A DNA stretch of 13,139 nucleotides from Candidatus Omnitrophota bacterium (GCA_028717765.1 JAQUNE010000026.1:1-13139), one strand, 5' to 3'. Positions 6,740 to 13,139 are shown, numbered from the stretch's first letter. Notes: a model not told the origin generated them from the letters alone. Numbers and translations: made by a program.

Positions 6740-7369
6740 TTAGTTTGGATGCGCCTTTAAAAATTCTTCCAGGTCAGTAGCCAATTTCGCTTCTATTTTA
6801 ATTGTTTTCTTTGTTATTGGATGTGAAAATTCTAAAGATAAAGCATGCAGGCAGACTCTTTTTGCCTTCAGCGCGAAATCTTTTCTGAAAGCAAACCTGG
6901 TTTCTCCCACTAGCGGATGTCCGATATTTTTAAAATGTATCCTGATCTGATTTTTCCTTCCGGTAAGCGGCGAAACTTCCAGGATAGAAAAATCCTTTCT
7001 TTTACCAATAACCCTATACTGGGTTTGAGCGGCTTTTGCCTCGATATTTGCTTTGATAATCCCTTGCCCCTCTTTAAGGCTGCCGTGCACAAAGGCAATA
7101 TAAGTCTTTTTTACTTCTTTCTTAAAAAACATTTGCATCATTTTTTCCTGTATGGCCTTTCCCTTGGCAAAAACGATTAATCCGCTGGTTTCCCGGTCAA
7201 GGCGGTGGCAGGGATGTAATCTAAATTTAAGTTTTTTTTCTTCGCAGTATTGATTAAGGATGCTGGTAAGCGTGCGTTTTTCTTTTTTAGGAGTAGGAAT
7301 TACCAAGAGGCCGGCAGGTTTATCCAATATTACCAGCCAATCATCCTCATATACTATAGGGATGTTCAT
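6740..7369 (-). CDS. RluA-family pseudouridine synthase
   Basis: This enzyme isomerises uridine to pseudouridine in rRNA or tRNA. The 209-residue protein has the RluA/RsuA core: VILDKPAGLLV (13-23), the catalytic loop HRLDRETSGL (55-64) with nucleophile D58, the central KTYIAFVHG strand, LTGRKNQIRIHF, and the closing HALSLEFSHP. There is no N-terminal S4 RNA-binding domain, so it is of the short type; the target base cannot be deduced. I preferred the ATG at 7369, one base after the nadA stop, to an in-frame TTG at 7378 that overlaps nadA. Its 3' end lies one base before the next start. It is one of several RNA-related genes in this string, with mnmA and yqeY. Confidence 0.92.
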   Translation of the reverse strand: MNIPIVYEDDWLVILDKPAGLLVIPTPKKEKRTLTSILNQYCEEKKLKFRLHPCHRLDRETSGLIVFAKGKAIQEKMMQMFFKKEVKKTYIAFVHGSLKEGQGIIKANIEAKAAQTQYRVIGKRKDFSILEVSPLTGRKNQIRIHFKNIGHPLVGETRFAFRKDFALKAKRVCLHALSLEFSHPITKKTIKIEAKLATDLEEFLKAHPN

Positions 7370-7370
7370 G

Positions 7371-8288
7371 CTATACAATTTCTAACATTTTTTCTATTGC
7401 ACTTTTTGCCCGCAGGCGAATGTCTTCAGGGACCTTTACTTCTTCTTTAAGCTCTTCCAGTGCCCACAGCACTTTCTCCTGGGTAGTCCTTTTCATGTTC
7501 GGACAAACCGCAGCTTCAGTCGCAGGATAGAATTCTTTGCCAGGATTATCTTTTTTCAAGCGGTAGATTAATCCTGCTTCTGTAGCAACAATAATTTCTT
7601 TGGCAGGAGTCTCTTTGGCAAATTTACACATCGCACTGGTAGAGAGTACTTCGTCGGCCAACTTAAGCACTGAAGGCAAACATTCTGGATGGGCAATGAC
7701 CTTTGCCTTGGGATGGAATTTCTTCTCTCTCCTGATATCCTCGGGAAGAATTTTTACATGCGTCGGGCAAAAACCATTCCAAGAAATCAATTTTCTTCCG
7801 GTACGCCCAGAAACATAATCTGCCAGGTATTTATCCGGGATAAAAATAATCTCTTTTTTATCCTTTAAGGCATTTACCACTGCCACAGCGTTTGAAGAAG
7901 TACAACAAATATCTAACTCAGCTTTTACTTCTGCAGGGGTATTGACATACCCCACAACCACAGCCTGCGGATGTTCGAGCCTTAATTGCCGAACATCAGA
8001 AGCCTTGATCATATTTGCCATCGGGCAACCAGCGTTTACGTCTGGCATAATGATTTTTTTGTCGGGGCAGATAATCGATGCGGTCTCAGCCATAAAATAT
8101 ACCCCGCAAAAAACTATCACCTTGGCATCTGTTTTAGCGGCCTTACGGGAAAGCTCCAGAGAATCTCCGTGAAAATCCGCCACATCCTGCACTTCAGGAA
8201 GTTGATAATTATGCGCTAAAATTATTGCCTCGCGTTTTTTCTTTAATTCCTTAATCTTTTTTTCTATTCCCTCTAATGGCTTAAGCAT
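7371..8288 (-). CDS. nadA: Quinolinate synthase NadA
   Basis: NadA condenses iminoaspartate with dihydroxyacetone phosphate to quinolinate, the first ring compound of de novo NAD synthesis, using an oxygen-sensitive 4Fe-4S cluster. The 305-residue length fits the compact NadA type. The three cluster ligands are C88 (in NAGCPMAN), C174 (in NGFCPTHVK) and C262 (in CPNMK), with the roughly 86-88 residue spacing known for the family. Substrate-site blocks AHNYQ (25-29), GVYFMAETA (62-70), TSSNA and HPEC (200-203) are intact. It begins 5 bases after mnmA and ends 1 base before the pseudouridine synthase. The partners nadB and nadC are not in the window. Like most genes in the string it has no strong ribosome site. 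Confidence 0.97.
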   Translation of the reverse strand: MLKPLEGIEKKIKELKKKREAIILAHNYQLPEVQDVADFHGDSLELSRKAAKTDAKVIVFCGVYFMAETASIICPDKKIIMPDVNAGCPMANMIKASDVRQLRLEHPQAVVVGYVNTPAEVKAELDICCTSSNAVAVVNALKDKKEIIFIPDKYLADYVSGRTGRKLISWNGFCPTHVKILPEDIRREKKFHPKAKVIAHPECLPSVLKLADEVLSTSAMCKFAKETPAKEIIVATEAGLIYRLKKDNPGKEFYPATEAAVCPNMKRTTQEKVLWALEELKEEVKVPEDIRLRAKSAIEKMLEIV

Positions 8289-8293
8289 TTTAT

Positions 8294-9376
8294 CTAAAGC
8301 ACCTCGTCAATTATACCGCCACCCACAACCCTATCACGGTCATAAAATACCGCGGATTGCCCAGGCGTTATGGCAAATTGCGGTTTTTTAAAGCGGATTT
8401 GTAATTTTTTCGCCTGCGGCAAGATCTCTGCCCGCGCTTCTTTGTGATTATACCTTATTTTGACCTTTAAAACAAATTTCTTTTCTCCTCTCGGAATAGG
8501 AAAATGCGCATTTTTCATAAAAAACCCGTATTTTAAGGCGTCTTCTTTTCTTCCCAGTGTAATTTGATCATTCTTTGGATCAATTTTTATCACATATGCC
8601 GGATATCCTAATGCCACAGCCAATCCTTCCCGCTGGCCAATAGTATAAAAAGCAATTCCCTTGTGCCGGCCTAAGAAACCCCCCTTTAAATCGACGATAT
8701 CTCCGGGCCGAAAACTAGCAGCAATTTTACTCTTTAAAAAACTACGGTAATCGGTCCCCGGAAGAAAACAGATCTCCTGACTTTCTTTTTTTTCTGCTAC
8801 CGGCAGATGGAAATTTTTGGCTAAGGCCCTTACCTCTTGTTTTGTAAAATTACCCAATGGAAAAAGTATCTGTTTTAATTGTTCTTGCTTTAAACGGTAT
8901 AAAAAGTATGACTGATCTTTATGTTGATCTTTTGCCTTTTTAAGGAAATAAAGCGGCGTACCGGTTAGCTTGTGGCGAGTTTTTGTTATGCGCGCGTAAT
9001 GGCCAGTTGCTAAATATTGCGCACCTAAAGCGTGGGCTTTTTTTAATAAAGCAGTAAATTTAATATATTGATTACATCTCACACAAGGATTAGGCGTCCT
9101 TCCTCTTATATATTCCAAGCAGAAATCCTTAATCACTTTTTCTTCGAGAAGTTTCTGCATGTTCAGCACATAGTGCTTAATCCCGATTTTGTGCGCCACC
9201 CTGCGTGCATCAGCAATCCCTTGTAAACCGCAGCAACGCGGTTTTTTTGTCACCAGGTCTGGCAGGTTAAAGCAAAGTGTGATCCCTATAACCTCAAACC
9301 CTTGCTTTTTTAACAAGGCTGCGGCTACCGAAGAATCCACTCCTCCGCTCATAGCTACTACTACGCGTTTCTTCAC
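8294..9376 (-). CDS. mnmA: tRNA-specific 2-thiouridylase MnmA
   Basis: MnmA activates U34 of Lys, Glu and Gln tRNAs with ATP and inserts sulfur to give 2-thiouridine. The 360-residue length is standard. The PP-loop motif SGGVDSSVAAALL spans 10-22. The catalytic pair is C101 (in NPCVRCNQYIKF) and C203 (in SQEICFLPG). GHYAR (125-129), DQSYFLY (154-160) and the C-terminal beta-barrel with TPGQSAVFYD are also present. C98 gives an extra CxxC (98-101), as in several bacterial forms, and CC at 48-49 is additional. The start is GTG, 7 bases after AGGA. A hairpin with a T-rich tail ends just upstream, so the ribosome site lies directly behind a terminator-like element. It heads the nine-gene string. 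Confidence 0.96.
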   Translation of the reverse strand: MKKRVVVAMSGGVDSSVAAALLKKQGFEVIGITLCFNLPDLVTKKPRCCGLQGIADARRVAHKIGIKHYVLNMQKLLEEKVIKDFCLEYIRGRTPNPCVRCNQYIKFTALLKKAHALGAQYLATGHYARITKTRHKLTGTPLYFLKKAKDQHKDQSYFLYRLKQEQLKQILFPLGNFTKQEVRALAKNFHLPVAEKKESQEICFLPGTDYRSFLKSKIAASFRPGDIVDLKGGFLGRHKGIAFYTIGQREGLAVALGYPAYVIKIDPKNDQITLGRKEDALKYGFFMKNAHFPIPRGEKKFVLKVKIRYNHKEARAEILPQAKKLQIRFKKPQFAITPGQSAVFYDRDRVVGGGIIDEVL

Positions 9377-9383
9377 AGGCTTT

Positions 9384-9422
9384 TCCTAATAAGAAAAGGG
9401 CACCTTTAATTTTCAGGTGCCC
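9384..9422 (-). terminator. Hairpin terminator between the small membrane protein gene and mnmA
   Basis: On the minus strand GGGCACCT and AGGTGCCC (8 bp, 9422-9415 with 9405-9398) enclose a 9-base loop and are followed by TTTTCTTATT. This would end the transcript of the 60-codon gene. The plus strand also reads as hairpin plus ATTTTTTT, but no plus-strand gene needs it. The T-tract runs into the mnmA ribosome site, so partial readthrough or attenuation is possible; I see no separate mnmA promoter. Confidence 0.7.
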
Positions 9423-9444
9423 CATTTTTTTATTATTTTTTAAA

Positions 9445-9627
9445 TTATTGTTTCTTTTCGCAGATCTTCGAAAGAACCGCTAATAAAAAACAGGTATTAG
9501 CTAGTATGATTAAACTAATGATCCTGACACCCATGGTTATTTGAGGATGGCCAAAAAACTTACTGTAAGCAGCCAAAACTAATAATATTAATCCTATGAA
9601 TAAGAGTACCTTCTCTAGCACCTTCAT
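9445..9627 (-). CDS. Small two-helix membrane protein, unknown function
   Basis: The 60-residue product has two hydrophobic helices (about 6-21 and 33-54) joined by a polar loop, FFGHPQITMG, and ends in a short charged tail. AGGAGG (9637-9632) lies 4 bases before the ATG, and an extended -10 promoter is just upstream, so it looks like a genuine, independently expressed gene. A hairpin terminator follows 22 bases after the stop. I do not recognise a characterised family. Its position directly behind peptide B could mean a linked role, such as immunity or membrane partnering, but peptide A has no such neighbour, which argues against an obligatory link. Confidence 0.78.
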   Translation of the reverse strand: MKVLEKVLLFIGLILLVLAAYSKFFGHPQITMGVRIISLIILANTCFLLAVLSKICEKKQ

Positions 9628-9652
9628 TGTGCCTCCTTTTTTATGCCATTTT

Positions 9653-9661
9653 ATTATAACA
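9653..9661 (-). promoter_or_regulatory. Extended -10 promoter of the small membrane protein gene
   Basis: The minus strand reads TGTTATAAT: a TG, one base, then a perfect TATAAT (9658-9653). No good -35 is visible at 16-18 bases, which is usual for extended -10 promoters. The predicted start near 9646 gives a leader of about 19 bases carrying the AGGAGG. Confidence 0.6.
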
Positions 9662-9695
9662 CAAAATTGGAATCTTATAACTATTTTTTCGCTAG

Positions 9696-9902
9696 TTAGC
9701 TCAGACCGCTAGAGAAACACTGCGTCGGGCACCCGAGCATCGGATTACGTCTCCAGCAAACGCCATTTAGTGCCTGCGGAGCGGTAGGCTGCGCGGCTCC
9801 TTTGCATATTTGTAATACCCCCTCCTGCCTATCTCCTCTGGTTATTGCAATCAGCTTAGGCCTGGCCCATCTTGGTTTATTACCTTTTCGCTCTTCCTGC
9901 AT
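9696..9902 (-). CDS. Peptide B: 68-residue Cys-containing small protein, putative precursor peptide, paralogue of peptide A
   Basis: No named family recognised. Landmarks: basic N-terminus, W12-x2-P15-x-L17-x4-R22-G23-x5-V29-x3-C33-K34, an Ala/Pro/Gln-rich middle (35-46), then G47-x-C49-x8-C58-x3-C62 and the end GLS (66-68). From W to CK it aligns without gaps to peptide A, with 8 of 23 identical, and the C1-C2 and last-Cys-to-end spacings are the same. I placed the start at the ATG at 9902 because GAGAGGG lies 7 bases upstream and the product then has 68 residues, like peptide A. An in-frame ATG at 9938 has no ribosome site and coincides with the predicted transcription start. It has its own promoter after bioA. 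The Cys-core half is much more GC-rich (about 63% over 9699-9800) than the leader half (about 45%). Confidence 0.78.
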   Translation of the reverse strand: MQEERKGNKPRWARPKLIAITRGDRQEGVLQICKGAAQPTAPQALNGVCWRRNPMLGCPTQCFSSGLS

Positions 9903-9945
9903 AGAGATACCCTCTCTTTCTCTAAAAAACACCTTCATTGACTTT

Positions 9946-9973
9946 AGTATATATTTTTTAAAAAAAGTGTCAA
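9946..9973 (-). promoter_or_regulatory. Sigma-70-type promoter of peptide B
   Basis: A perfect -35 TTGACA (9973-9968) and a -10 TATACT (9951-9946) are 16 bases apart, the same geometry as the rex promoter. The start would be near 9939, giving a leader of about 37 bases to the ATG at 9902. It lies in the gap after bioA, so the peptide can be expressed apart from the biotin operon. Confidence 0.72.
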
Positions 9974-9997
9974 TGTTCTTTATGGTATTTTTTATAG

Positions 9998-11326
9998 CTA
10001 AATAGCCTTCATCACTCTCAATGTTTTTTTGAGTATCAAGCTTAGTTCGCGTTTATTTATACAAAGCGGTAGAAAAAGGTATACGATATTACCTAATGGC
10101 CTTAAAATTAAATTTTCTTTTAGCCCGCGCTGATATATTTTAAAGCCGATACGCCCTTGCCCCTTCAGCTCAAAAGCCCCGATTAAACCGAGATAACGTA
10201 CATCTCCTACTAATGGAAGCTCGCGAAACTTCTCAAGCTGTTGATGAAAATAAGGAATAAGCTGATTTATTTTTTTTAAAGTATTTTCTGATTGAAAAAC
10301 TTCTAAACTCGCCAGGGCAGCTGAACAAGCAAGTGGATTAGCAGTATAAGTATGGCCATGATAAAAAGTTTTTTTCTTTTCATAGTCCGCATAAAAAGCG
10401 CGGTAGATTTTTTCCGTGGTCAAAGTCGCTCCAAAAGGCAAATATCCGGCAGTAATCCCCTTAGAAAGGCAAAGAAAATCCGGCTGAATATCTCTGATAT
10501 ATTCACAGGCAAACATTTTTCCGGTACGGCCAAAACCAGTGGCAACTTCATCGATGATCAAATGCACTTTAAATTGTTGCGCTAATCTTGCTACCTTCGC
10601 TAAATATTCCTTTGGATAAATAATCATTCCGCCAGAACCCATCATCAGAGGCTCTAAGATTATAGCAGCGATCTGGCCTGACTTTGCTTTTAAAAGATCC
10701 TCTAGCGGCTTGATGCAATCGATCCGGCAATTTTCCCGCTTCATTTTCAATGGGCAGCGATAACAATATGGAGAGGCAACTTTGTAAGAGGGAAAAAATA
10801 GCGGTGAGAATACCCGGTTAAAAAGGTCAACCCCGCTGACACTCATCGCACCAACAGTGTCTCCGTGATAGGCGCTATCCAAAGAAACAAATTTTCTTTT
10901 CTTTTTTTCCCCGATATTCTGCCAATATTGAAATGACATCTTTAGTGCCACTTCCACACTGGTAGAACCATTATCAGAAAAAAATACCTTGCTTAATTTC
11001 CCCGGTGCCAGAGAAATAAGCTTCTCTGCTAAGGCAATCGCAGGCTTATGGGTAAAACCAGCAAACAAAACATGTTCCAAGGAATCCAGTTGTTTTTTGA
11101 TTGCCTGCTTTATTTTAGGGTGGTTATGGCCGTGCAAATTACACCACCAGCTAGAGATAGTATCGTAATAAAAATTACCTTTCTGATCAAAAAGCTTGAT
11201 CCCTTGCGCCCTTTCAATGAGGATCGGCGGATATTTTTTAGCCTCCTTCATCTGAGTATAAGGGTGCCAGATAAACTGCTGGTCTTTGTTAAGCCAATTA
11301 TTGATTATTTTTTCATGGCGCGGCAT
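9998..11326 (-). CDS. bioA: Adenosylmethionine-8-amino-7-oxononanoate aminotransferase BioA
   Basis: BioA is the PLP-dependent step that converts KAPA to DAPA (7,8-diaminopelargonate) in biotin synthesis. The 442-residue protein shows the family landmarks in order: WHPYTQM (20-26), SSWWCNLHGHNHP (58-70), DNGSTSVEVALKM (118-130), AYHGDTVGAMS (152-162), IIDEVATGFGRTGK (257-270), the PLP lysine K289 in LSKGITAGYLP, and GHTYTANPLAC (324-334). An insert at 186-204 carries C188-x2-C191-x8-C200-x3-C204, absent from the E. coli enzyme but of a kind I recall from other bacterial BioA subgroups. The amino donor (SAM or lysine) cannot be settled from sequence. The start overlaps the bioD end by 22 bases; upstream is only GGA followed by eight A and a T, so coupling is likely. 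Confidence 0.95.
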   Translation of the reverse strand: MPRHEKIINNWLNKDQQFIWHPYTQMKEAKKYPPILIERAQGIKLFDQKGNFYYDTISSWWCNLHGHNHPKIKQAIKKQLDSLEHVLFAGFTHKPAIALAEKLISLAPGKLSKVFFSDNGSTSVEVALKMSFQYWQNIGEKKKRKFVSLDSAYHGDTVGAMSVSGVDLFNRVFSPLFFPSYKVASPYCYRCPLKMKRENCRIDCIKPLEDLLKAKSGQIAAIILEPLMMGSGGMIIYPKEYLAKVARLAQQFKVHLIIDEVATGFGRTGKMFACEYIRDIQPDFLCLSKGITAGYLPFGATLTTEKIYRAFYADYEKKKTFYHGHTYTANPLACSAALASLEVFQSENTLKKINQLIPYFHQQLEKFRELPLVGDVRYLGLIGAFELKGQGRIGFKIYQRGLKENLILRPLGNIVYLFLPLCINKRELSLILKKTLRVMKAI

Positions 11327-11997
11327 ATTTTTTTTCCAATTGGAGTAAACTCTCTGAATAACTTATGAAAATCCTTATTCCAAGAGATACTGCCGAAGAT
11401 ACGACTTTTACTTATAGAGCGGATGATGCGCGGATTATCTTTCAACACTTTATTTTCCTCACCCTTTAAATTATTAAAAACTATTCCTAAAAGTTTGATT
11501 TTTCTTAACCTAAGTGCCTCAAGAGTCAATAAAGTATGGTTAATTGTACCGAGCTTATTTTGCGCAACCAGTAAAACCGGCAAGCCCAATTCTTTTACCA
11601 TCTCTACAAGCAATTGTTTTTCATTAAAAGGTACTAATAATCCGCCTGTTCCTTCCGCAATTACATAATCAAATTTCCGCAAGAGTGATTGGAAGCTTTT
11701 TTTAATTTTTTGAGGATTAATTTTCTTCTTTTCTAACCTAGCCGCTAGATGCGGGGAAACCGCGGGCTTAAATATATACGGACATCTTAGCTGGAGATAA
11801 TTTTTGGAATCTTTGTTTTTTCCACCGATAATTTTTTGATGTAGCAGGATATCTTCGGAAAAACTTGAGCAGCCGGTTTGCACCCACTTTTGGGTAATCA
11901 CACGCTTACCCTTATCTGCCAAATGCTTGGCTAATAGACCACAAATAATAGTTTTACCTACACCAGTATCCGTTCCTGCAATAAAGATCGCTTTCAC
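11305..11997 (-). CDS. bioD: Dethiobiotin synthetase BioD
   Basis: BioD carboxylates DAPA and closes the ureido ring with ATP to give dethiobiotin. The 230-residue protein has the P-loop GTDTGVGKT at 8-16 and K37 in TQKWVQTG, at the same positions as in the E. coli enzyme. AEGTGGLLVPF matches the EG-x-GG-x3-P motif, and VAQNKLGTINHTLLT follows. I chose the GTG at 11997: AAGGGAAGG lies a few bases upstream, and GTGA overlaps the bioC stop by 4 bases. An upstream in-frame TTG at 12015 would add six residues with no homology. The C-terminal half is rich in Lys and Arg. It sits between bioC and bioA, overlapping both. Confidence 0.95.
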   Translation of the reverse strand: MKAIFIAGTDTGVGKTIICGLLAKHLADKGKRVITQKWVQTGCSSFSEDILLHQKIIGGKNKDSKNYLQLRCPYIFKPAVSPHLAARLEKKKINPQKIKKSFQSLLRKFDYVIAEGTGGLLVPFNEKQLLVEMVKELGLPVLLVAQNKLGTINHTLLTLEALRLRKIKLLGIVFNNLKGEENKVLKDNPRIIRSISKSRIFGSISWNKDFHKLFREFTPIGKKICRAMKK

Positions 11998-12758
11998 AGC
12001 ACCTTCCCTTGACAAAAGAAAACCTGGTAAGTAGCAATAATTGATTTGAATTTATCCAAATAAGCAGTTTCGAGCTGCTGCAATAACCCACGGCTGAAAC
12101 GGTTTTTTTGATTCAAGCCGTTGCCGTTAGTACCGGTAAATTTTATTTTATACAATAACTCTTCCAAGTTTGGGTATTCTTCCTGGAAGATAACTTCTTT
12201 TATATTCGAGGAATTGAAGTTTTTGCGCATAATATTATCGACTTTTTCCTGATCAGGAAAGTTTTTTGCTTCGATATTTTCATCTTTGATCAGGGAATTT
12301 ATTGATTCGCTCAATTCTAGAAAAGTAAGCGGGCCGAATATTGAAAATGCAATAACCCCATTCTTCTTTAGCAGCCTTTTACAGGAAAAAATCGCCTCTT
12401 CTAAATCCTTTACCCAATGTAAGCAGGCATTGGAAGTAACCAAATCAAAACTTTCCTTTAAATTAAGGTTCTGGATGTCTGCCTGAAAGAAATTAATTCT
12501 TTCATCATGATGTTTTGCTTTAGCAACTTCGACCATCTGCGCAGAAACATCAAAAGCGCTGATTTTTGCAGACCTGAACCTCCCCCTCAAAAGAGAGGAA
12601 TAATTCCCGGTGCCGGAACCGATTTCTAAAATACTCTCAATTGGCTTATCCTCTATTTGCAAAAGAAGCTCTTGCGCCACCCTTTGCTGAATCTCCGCAT
12701 AGTCGTCATAAGAAGCGGCAAAACGGGAAAAATTTCTTTCTATTACCTGTTTATTCAT
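11994..12758 (-). CDS. bioC: Malonyl-[acyl-carrier protein] O-methyltransferase BioC
   Basis: BioC uses SAM to methylate the free carboxyl of malonyl-ACP, disguising it so that fatty-acid synthesis can build the pimeloyl chain. The 254-residue length fits. The BioC-type N-terminus FSRFAASYDDYAEIQQRVA (10-28) is followed by SAM motif I LEIGSGTGNYS (44-54), the acidic D70 region FDVS, QADIQNL, and SNACLHWVKDLEEAI (109-123), whose SN-x3-HW is characteristic of BioC. There is no visible Shine-Dalgarno. The start overlaps the preceding hydrolase gene by 8 bases, and the stop overlaps bioD by 4. It works with the hydrolase upstream, which would remove the methyl group. Confidence 0.93.
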   Translation of the reverse strand: MNKQVIERNFSRFAASYDDYAEIQQRVAQELLLQIEDKPIESILEIGSGTGNYSSLLRGRFRSAKISAFDVSAQMVEVAKAKHHDERINFFQADIQNLNLKESFDLVTSNACLHWVKDLEEAIFSCKRLLKKNGVIAFSIFGPLTFLELSESINSLIKDENIEAKNFPDQEKVDNIMRKNFNSSNIKEVIFQEEYPNLEELLYKIKFTGTNGNGLNQKNRFSRGLLQQLETAYLDKFKSIIATYQVFFCQGKVL

Positions 12759-13139
12759 GGGAGAACTTTTGCCTAAATTCCTGGTTCAAAAATAAATTGT
12801 GCCCCAGCCTGGGGAAAATAACCAAATCCGCATGATTTATTTTTTGCTTTAGCTGCTCAACTTCAATCAAAGGAGCGATTCTATCCAATTTACCGTGAAA
12901 AATCCTGATTTTAGGAATTTTTTCTAAAAGAAGCGGGTTAATCTGCGCACTGCTAAGAAATCTTAGCCCTTGGATTAAATCCTCAATTTTCATCTCTTTA
13001 ATATAGGCCTCTTGTAAATTATTTCTAAACCACTCTGACGCCTTAGTGTCAAAAGAAGAAAAACAATTTGCGTAAAACTCAGAGAGGCAATTAATTACAT
13101 CTCTCTCTAAATTTTCTTTTACCTCCAGCAGGGCTTCTT
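12751..13139 (-). CDS. Alpha/beta hydrolase, probable pimeloyl-ACP methyl ester esterase (BioH-type), N-terminus outside window
   Basis: The frame stays open without a stop from 12753 to the right edge (129 codons visible), so the ATG at 12993 is internal and not the start. The visible part is the C-terminal half of an alpha/beta hydrolase: a helical lid region (about the first 85 residues shown), then IRIFHGKLDRIAP, holding the catalytic Asp in the G-x-x-D position, and FPRLGHNLFLN with the catalytic His. The nucleophile elbow (G-x-S-x-G) would lie in the missing part. In front of bioC, the likely job is to hydrolyse pimeloyl-ACP methyl ester, as BioH does. Several unrelated esterases (BioG, BioJ, BioK, BioV) fill this role elsewhere, so the symbol is left open. 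Confidence 0.75.
   Translation of the reverse strand, partial: EALLEVKENLERDVINCLSEFYANCFSSFDTKASEWFRNNLQEAYIKEMKIEDLIQGLRFLSSAQINPLLLEKIPKIRIFHGKLDRIAPLIEVEQLKQKINHADLVIFPRLGHNLFLNQEFRQKFSHE

Noticed and set aside
9691..9720. TAGC/GCTA hairpin at the end of peptide B as its terminator
   Set aside because: Only four pairs, with the following A-rich (not T-rich) stretch on the minus strand; too weak to call.
9691..9770. Plus-strand stretch resembling a tRNA 5' half (TTAGCTCAGACCGCTAGAG looks like a D-arm)
   Set aside because: No acceptor stem, anticodon arm or T-arm (no GGTTCGAATCC-like sequence) follows in register, the D-stem has only three pairs, and the stretch is the coding end of peptide B on the other strand.
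12751..12993. A complete 80-residue protein starting at 12993
   Set aside because: The reading frame stays open to the window edge and the product is clearly the C-terminal part of an alpha/beta hydrolase, so the ATG is internal.
1..13139. Mobile elements, CRISPR repeats, integrase sites or riboswitches
   Set aside because: No transposase or integrase frames, no regularly spaced repeats, no terminal inverted repeats, and all gaps between genes are too short for a known riboswitch.

Overview
The window is densely packed bacterial DNA, AT-rich overall (about two-fifths G+C by eye). Every supported gene is on the minus strand, so transcription runs from right to left. No gap between genes reaches 300 bases, and I see no RNA gene, CRISPR array, insertion sequence or phage gene. 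The gene set (NAD(H)-sensing Rex next to hydrogenase-type iron-sulfur/flavin subunits, anaerobic-style NadA, biotin synthesis, Cys-containing mini-proteins) fits an anaerobic or fermentative bacterium, probably from an uncultivated phylum such as Omnitrophota. That placement is inference from gene content and style, not a marker-gene result.

Right to left: (1) 13139-9998 is a biotin operon: a partial alpha/beta hydrolase in the BioH position, then bioC, bioD and bioA, all overlapping. Together they would release pimeloyl-ACP from its methyl ester and carry out the DAPA aminotransferase and dethiobiotin steps. bioF and bioB are not in the window. (2) 9973-9445 holds two small genes with promoters of their own: a 68-residue Cys-containing peptide (called peptide B here) and a 60-residue two-helix membrane protein, followed by a hairpin terminator. 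(3) 9376-2981 is a tight nine-gene string with gaps of 1-21 bases or overlaps: mnmA, nadA, an RluA-type pseudouridine synthase, a PepSY-like membrane protein, a CPBP intramembrane protease (these two look like one split gene), a PfkB sugar kinase, mscL, yqeY, and finally a second 68-residue Cys-containing peptide (peptide A). (4) 2953-1 is a redox operon: a clear promoter flanked by two Rex-box-like sites, then rex, a small GGQ release-factor-like gene, and the beta and gamma subunits of a sulfhydrogenase or group-3b-type NiFe hydrogenase module. It runs off the left edge, where delta and alpha subunits would be expected.

The most interesting signal is the pair of peptides A (2981-3187) and B (9696-9902). 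They sit 6.5 kb apart in unrelated contexts, yet have the same length, an ungapped N-terminal block (W-x2-P-x-L-x4-RG-x5-V-x3-CK), a variable Gly/Pro/Ala-rich middle, and a matching Cys tail (G-x-C-x8-C-x2/3-C-x4-LS). This looks like a multi-copy leader-plus-core precursor peptide family, possibly ribosomally made and modified, of unknown function. No maturation enzyme is encoded in the window. A second notable signal is the pair of near-identical 18-bp Rex-type sites lying 63 bp apart around the rex promoter.
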